Source of the DNA: Actinomycetota bacterium
GTDB lineage: Bacteria; Actinomycetota; Actinomycetes; Actinomycetales; Microbacteriaceae
Assembly: GCA_009703845.1 (NCBI GenBank)
Contig: WLFI01000043.1
Location: 1-6,331 of the forward strand
Direction: 5' to 3'
DNA length: 6,331 bases
Part shown: piece after piece, positions 4,370 through 6,331 of the stretch
How positions within the stretch are numbered: the stretch's first letter is position 1
Layout: every line of letters begins with the position of its first letter
The notes under the pieces: model-generated
Databases searched by the model: none
Told to the model about the DNA's origin: nothing
Seen by the model: the letters and a program-made list of their open reading frames with translations, nothing else
Translations under genes and position numbers: made by a program

Positions 4370-5791
4370 ATGAGCGAGAAGTCAGAACAGAAGATTGCCG
4401 ATCGAGTGAACAACCGGTCTCACCGCCCGAACAGCGAAGAATTCATGCGATTCATCGGTTCGAACTGGGCGGATCACGGCGATGATCTGCCACAGGTGCA
4501 TCCGGGTGCCGTTTATGCAGCCGCTCGTCGTCGTCAAATTGCCGAAGCCTTCGCCGGCAAGTTGATCATCATCGAGGCTGGTCCGCTCAAGACCCGCTCG
4601 AATGACTCTGACTACCGCTACCACCCGCACGCGGCCTTTTCTCACCTGACCGCGTGGGGTTCGGCAACCGTGCCCGACTCGGTTCTAGTCATCGATGCGC
4701 GTGACCGCGCCGGAGTAAGCACCCTGTTCTTTAGAGAAACCGCTGGCCGCAACAGCAATGAATTTTTTGCGAACCCGACCATCGGTGAATTCTGGGTTGG
4801 AGCCCGGCCAACTCTGCCCCAGGTGGCTACACTGCTTCACCTGGGCACCAAGAACCTGGGCGAGTTAGACGAATTCTTATCTGAGAACTCTGGGGCCGAC
4901 ATCGTGCGCATCAGCGAAGAGGCCGGCAGTGACGACAAGCTTCTCGAGTTCGCGAGTGAGATTCGCTTTGTCAAAGATGAGTGGGAAATCGCCGAAATGC
5001 GCAAGGCCGTGGCCGCTTCGGTGAGCGGCTTCGAACAGGTTGCTCGCACCATGAAAGACGCCATCGGTCACGAACGTGGCGAGCGCGTTGTTGAAACCGC
5101 CTTCTACTCAAGAGCACGCATCGAGGGAAATGACCTAGGCTACGACACCATCGCGGCAGCCGGCGCTCACGCTTGCATTTTGCACTGGATCGTGAACGAC
5201 GGCCCGATTCGTGGCGACGAGCTGCTTCTTCTCGACGCGGGAGTCGAAGTCGACAGCCTTTACACCGCTGACGTGACCCGCACCCTGCCGGTAAACGGCA
5301 AGTTCAGCCCAGCCCAACGCAAGGTTTACGACGCAGTTCTCGAAGCGGCAGACGCCGTGTTCGCGATCGCCAAGCCTGGCGTGAAGTTTCGCGAGTTGCA
5401 CGCCACGGCAATGAAGGTCATTGCCGCAAAGGCTGCCGAGTGGGGTTTGATGCAGCTCACCGCCGAAGAGTCACTCAAGCCAGAGAACCAGCACCACCGC
5501 CGCTGGATGGTTCACGGAACCAGCCACCACCTGGGCCTAGACGTTCACGACTGTGCTCAGGCACGCCGCGAACTTTACCTAGAGCAAGAACTCAAGCCCG
5601 GCATGACTTTCACCATCGAACCCGCCCTCTACTTACAGCCTGACGACCTCTTGGTTCCAGAAGAACTTCGAGGCATCGGTGTTCGCATCGAAGACGACGT
5701 TTTGGTCACCGAAACCGGTGTCGAGAATTTGAGTGCTGCACTGCCACGCAAGCCAGATGATGTTGAAGCTTGGATGGCGCGCTTCGCCTAA
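4370..5791 (+). CDS. pepP: Aminopeptidase P family metallopeptidase (Xaa-Pro aminopeptidase)
   Basis: A 473-residue cytoplasmic M24B peptidase that removes an N-terminal residue preceding proline, using two metal ions, usually manganese. An N-terminal AMP_N domain (about residues 45-180) precedes a complete pita-bread catalytic domain (about 205-455). All five expected metal ligands are present: D289 in LLLDAGVE, D301 in TADVTR, H386 in HGTSHHLGLDVHD, E417 in TIEPALY and E441 in GVRIEDD. H382 and H393 correspond to the accessory histidines of E. coli PepP. The length is close to that of actinobacterial relatives. ATG 4370 has AGGA at 4358-4361 (8-nt spacing) and an in-frame TAA two codons upstream (4364-4366), so no longer form is possible. 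The gene overlaps the stop of the converging PfkB-kinase gene by 4 bp. A link to its divergent PHP neighbour is only positional. Confidence 0.95.
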   Translation: MSEKSEQKIADRVNNRSHRPNSEEFMRFIGSNWADHGDDLPQVHPGAVYAAARRRQIAEAFAGKLIIIEAGPLKTRSNDSDYRYHPHAAFSHLTAWGSATVPDSVLVIDARDRAGVSTLFFRETAGRNSNEFFANPTIGEFWVGARPTLPQVATLLHLGTKNLGELDEFLSENSGADIVRISEEAGSDDKLLEFASEIRFVKDEWEIAEMRKAVAASVSGFEQVARTMKDAIGHERGERVVETAFYSRARIEGNDLGYDTIAAAGAHACILHWIVNDGPIRGDELLLLDAGVEVDSLYTADVTRTLPVNGKFSPAQRKVYDAVLEAADAVFAIAKPGVKFRELHATAMKVIAAKAAEWGLMQLTAEESLKPENQHHRRWMVHGTSHHLGLDVHDCAQARRELYLEQELKPGMTFTIEPALYLQPDDLLVPEELRGIGVRIEDDVLVTETGVENLSAALPRKPDDVEAWMARFA

Positions 5792-6331
5792 AGACTTGGG
5801 CGTGCGCCTAAGGTCGTTACGGCCTTAGCTCCTGCCGCAACGCCTGCGTTGAGCGCAACCTTGATGGCGGCGGAGTCGTTGAGCCCGGCACCAAGTTCTG
5901 CAAATTTCGCCAAGAACGCGCCACAGAATGCGTCTCCAGCACCGGTTGGATCGACCGAGTCAACCGTCAAGCCGGACGCCCTAAGTTCTTCGCCATCGCC
6001 GAGTTGCGCAGTGGCACCGCGCTCACCATCGGTGATGACTAGCAACGGCAACTGACCCTCGAGCCGCAACAGTTCGGCTTCTTCGAGGTTCGGAAAGCAA
6101 ACATCCACGTGCTTTAGCAACTCTCGGTAGCGCTCGACGCCATAATCTTCGATGTACCCGGTTGAGCCTGGGTCAACTGCCACCAGGCCGCCGTGCCGAT
6201 GAGCCCTCTCAATCAGCCCGAAAACCGATTCGGCACTCTTGCCGAGCAGCGCGTAACCACTGAGGTAAACGATTTTGACCTGCGTCAATTCGGCATCGAT
6301 CAGATCAAGGTTTAGGTCTTGATTGGCACCT
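5788..6331 (-). CDS. PfkB-family sugar or nucleoside kinase, C-terminal part
   Basis: The last 180 residues of a ribokinase/PfkB-fold kinase; the N-terminus lies beyond the right edge. The reading frame stays open to the window end, so the TTG at 6288 is internal, not a start. Visible features are GANQDL at the extreme left of the fragment, VDVCFPNLEEAELL (visible residues 75-88), a VITDGERGA strand-turn (98-106) and the PfkB signature DPTGAGDAF (127-135), whose final Asp (133) is the catalytic base and whose GAG forms the anion hole. The family transfers phosphate from ATP to a sugar or nucleoside hydroxyl. The substrate cannot be told because the N-terminal substrate-binding half is missing. 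Family length (about 290-320) implies that roughly 110-140 residues are outside. Its TAG stop (5790 to 5788) overlaps the TAA stop of the aminopeptidase gene on the other strand. Confidence 0.92.
   Translation of the reverse strand, partial: GANQDLNLDLIDAELTQVKIVYLSGYALLGKSAESVFGLIERAHRHGGLVAVDPGSTGYIEDYGVERYRELLKHVDVCFPNLEEAELLRLEGQLPLLVITDGERGATAQLGDGEELRASGLTVDSVDPTGAGDAFCGAFLAKFAELGAGLNDSAAIKVALNAGVAAGAKAVTTLGARPSL
5808..5828 (+). terminator. Possible 3' hairpin for the aminopeptidase mRNA, inside the PfkB-kinase gene
   Basis: CTAAGGTCG (5808-5816) can pair with CGGCCTTAG (5820-5828) as a 9-bp stem with one G-T wobble and a TTA loop, 16 nt after the aminopeptidase stop. No T-tract follows, so a classical intrinsic terminator is not supported. 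It lies within the last 14 codons of the opposing kinase gene and could serve either strand's transcript end, or be chance. Confidence 0.33.

Noticed and set aside
5789..6288. Start of the PfkB kinase at TTG 6288
   Set aside because: The frame continues upstream to the window edge with family-like sequence (GANQDL), so this codon is internal.

Overview
The window looks like a piece of core chromosome from an actinobacterium, most likely a compact member of the Microbacteriaceae. Three things point there: a DUF3107 protein close to mycobacterial TB9.4, a neighbouring ferritin-like (MiaE-like) protein and RhlE-type RNA helicase, and a moderately high GC content (by eye in the 50s, not counted). 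From memory, the set UvrD-type helicase / DUF3107 / small protein / ferritin-like protein / DEAD-box helicase resembles the Mycobacterium tuberculosis order Rv3202c (adnA), Rv3208A, Rv3209, Rv3210c, Rv3211 (rhlE). No mobile element, CRISPR array, tRNA, rRNA or phage gene was seen.

Layout. Positions 1-411 (minus) hold the N-terminus of a UvrD/AdnA-type ATP-dependent DNA helicase that runs off the left edge. A 100-bp divergent promoter region separates it from a two-gene plus-strand operon: DUF3107 (512-736) and a three-helix small membrane protein (736-1029), with overlapping stop and start. Converging on this pair with a 3-bp gap is the ferritin-like protein (1033-1806, minus). A 105-bp divergent region follows, then the DEAD-box RNA helicase (1912-3357, plus), which starts at TTG and ends in an RGG-rich basic tail. 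A PHP-domain phosphoesterase (3379-4275, minus) converges on it. After a 94-bp divergent region comes an aminopeptidase P family protein (4370-5791, plus). The right end (5788-6331, minus) is the C-terminal part of a PfkB-family kinase, whose stop codon overlaps that of the aminopeptidase. No stretch longer than about 105 bp lacks a gene.

How it works together. The genes are general housekeeping: DNA break repair, RNA remodelling, probable nucleotide or RNA-end phosphoester hydrolysis, proline-peptide turnover and sugar or nucleoside phosphorylation. They do not form one obvious pathway. The strands alternate, and all three tail-to-tail junctions are extremely tight (3 bp, 21 bp, and a 4-bp overlap), which suggests a streamlined genome. 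Two minus-strand genes have a TANNNT box exactly 6 nt before their ATG and no usable Shine-Dalgarno sequence, the arrangement expected of leaderless actinobacterial mRNAs. I do not see a convincing new multi-gene system. The most interesting points are the leaderless starts, the apparent loss of diiron ligands in the ferritin-like protein, the DUF3107-membrane protein pair, and transcript-end hairpins embedded in opposing genes.
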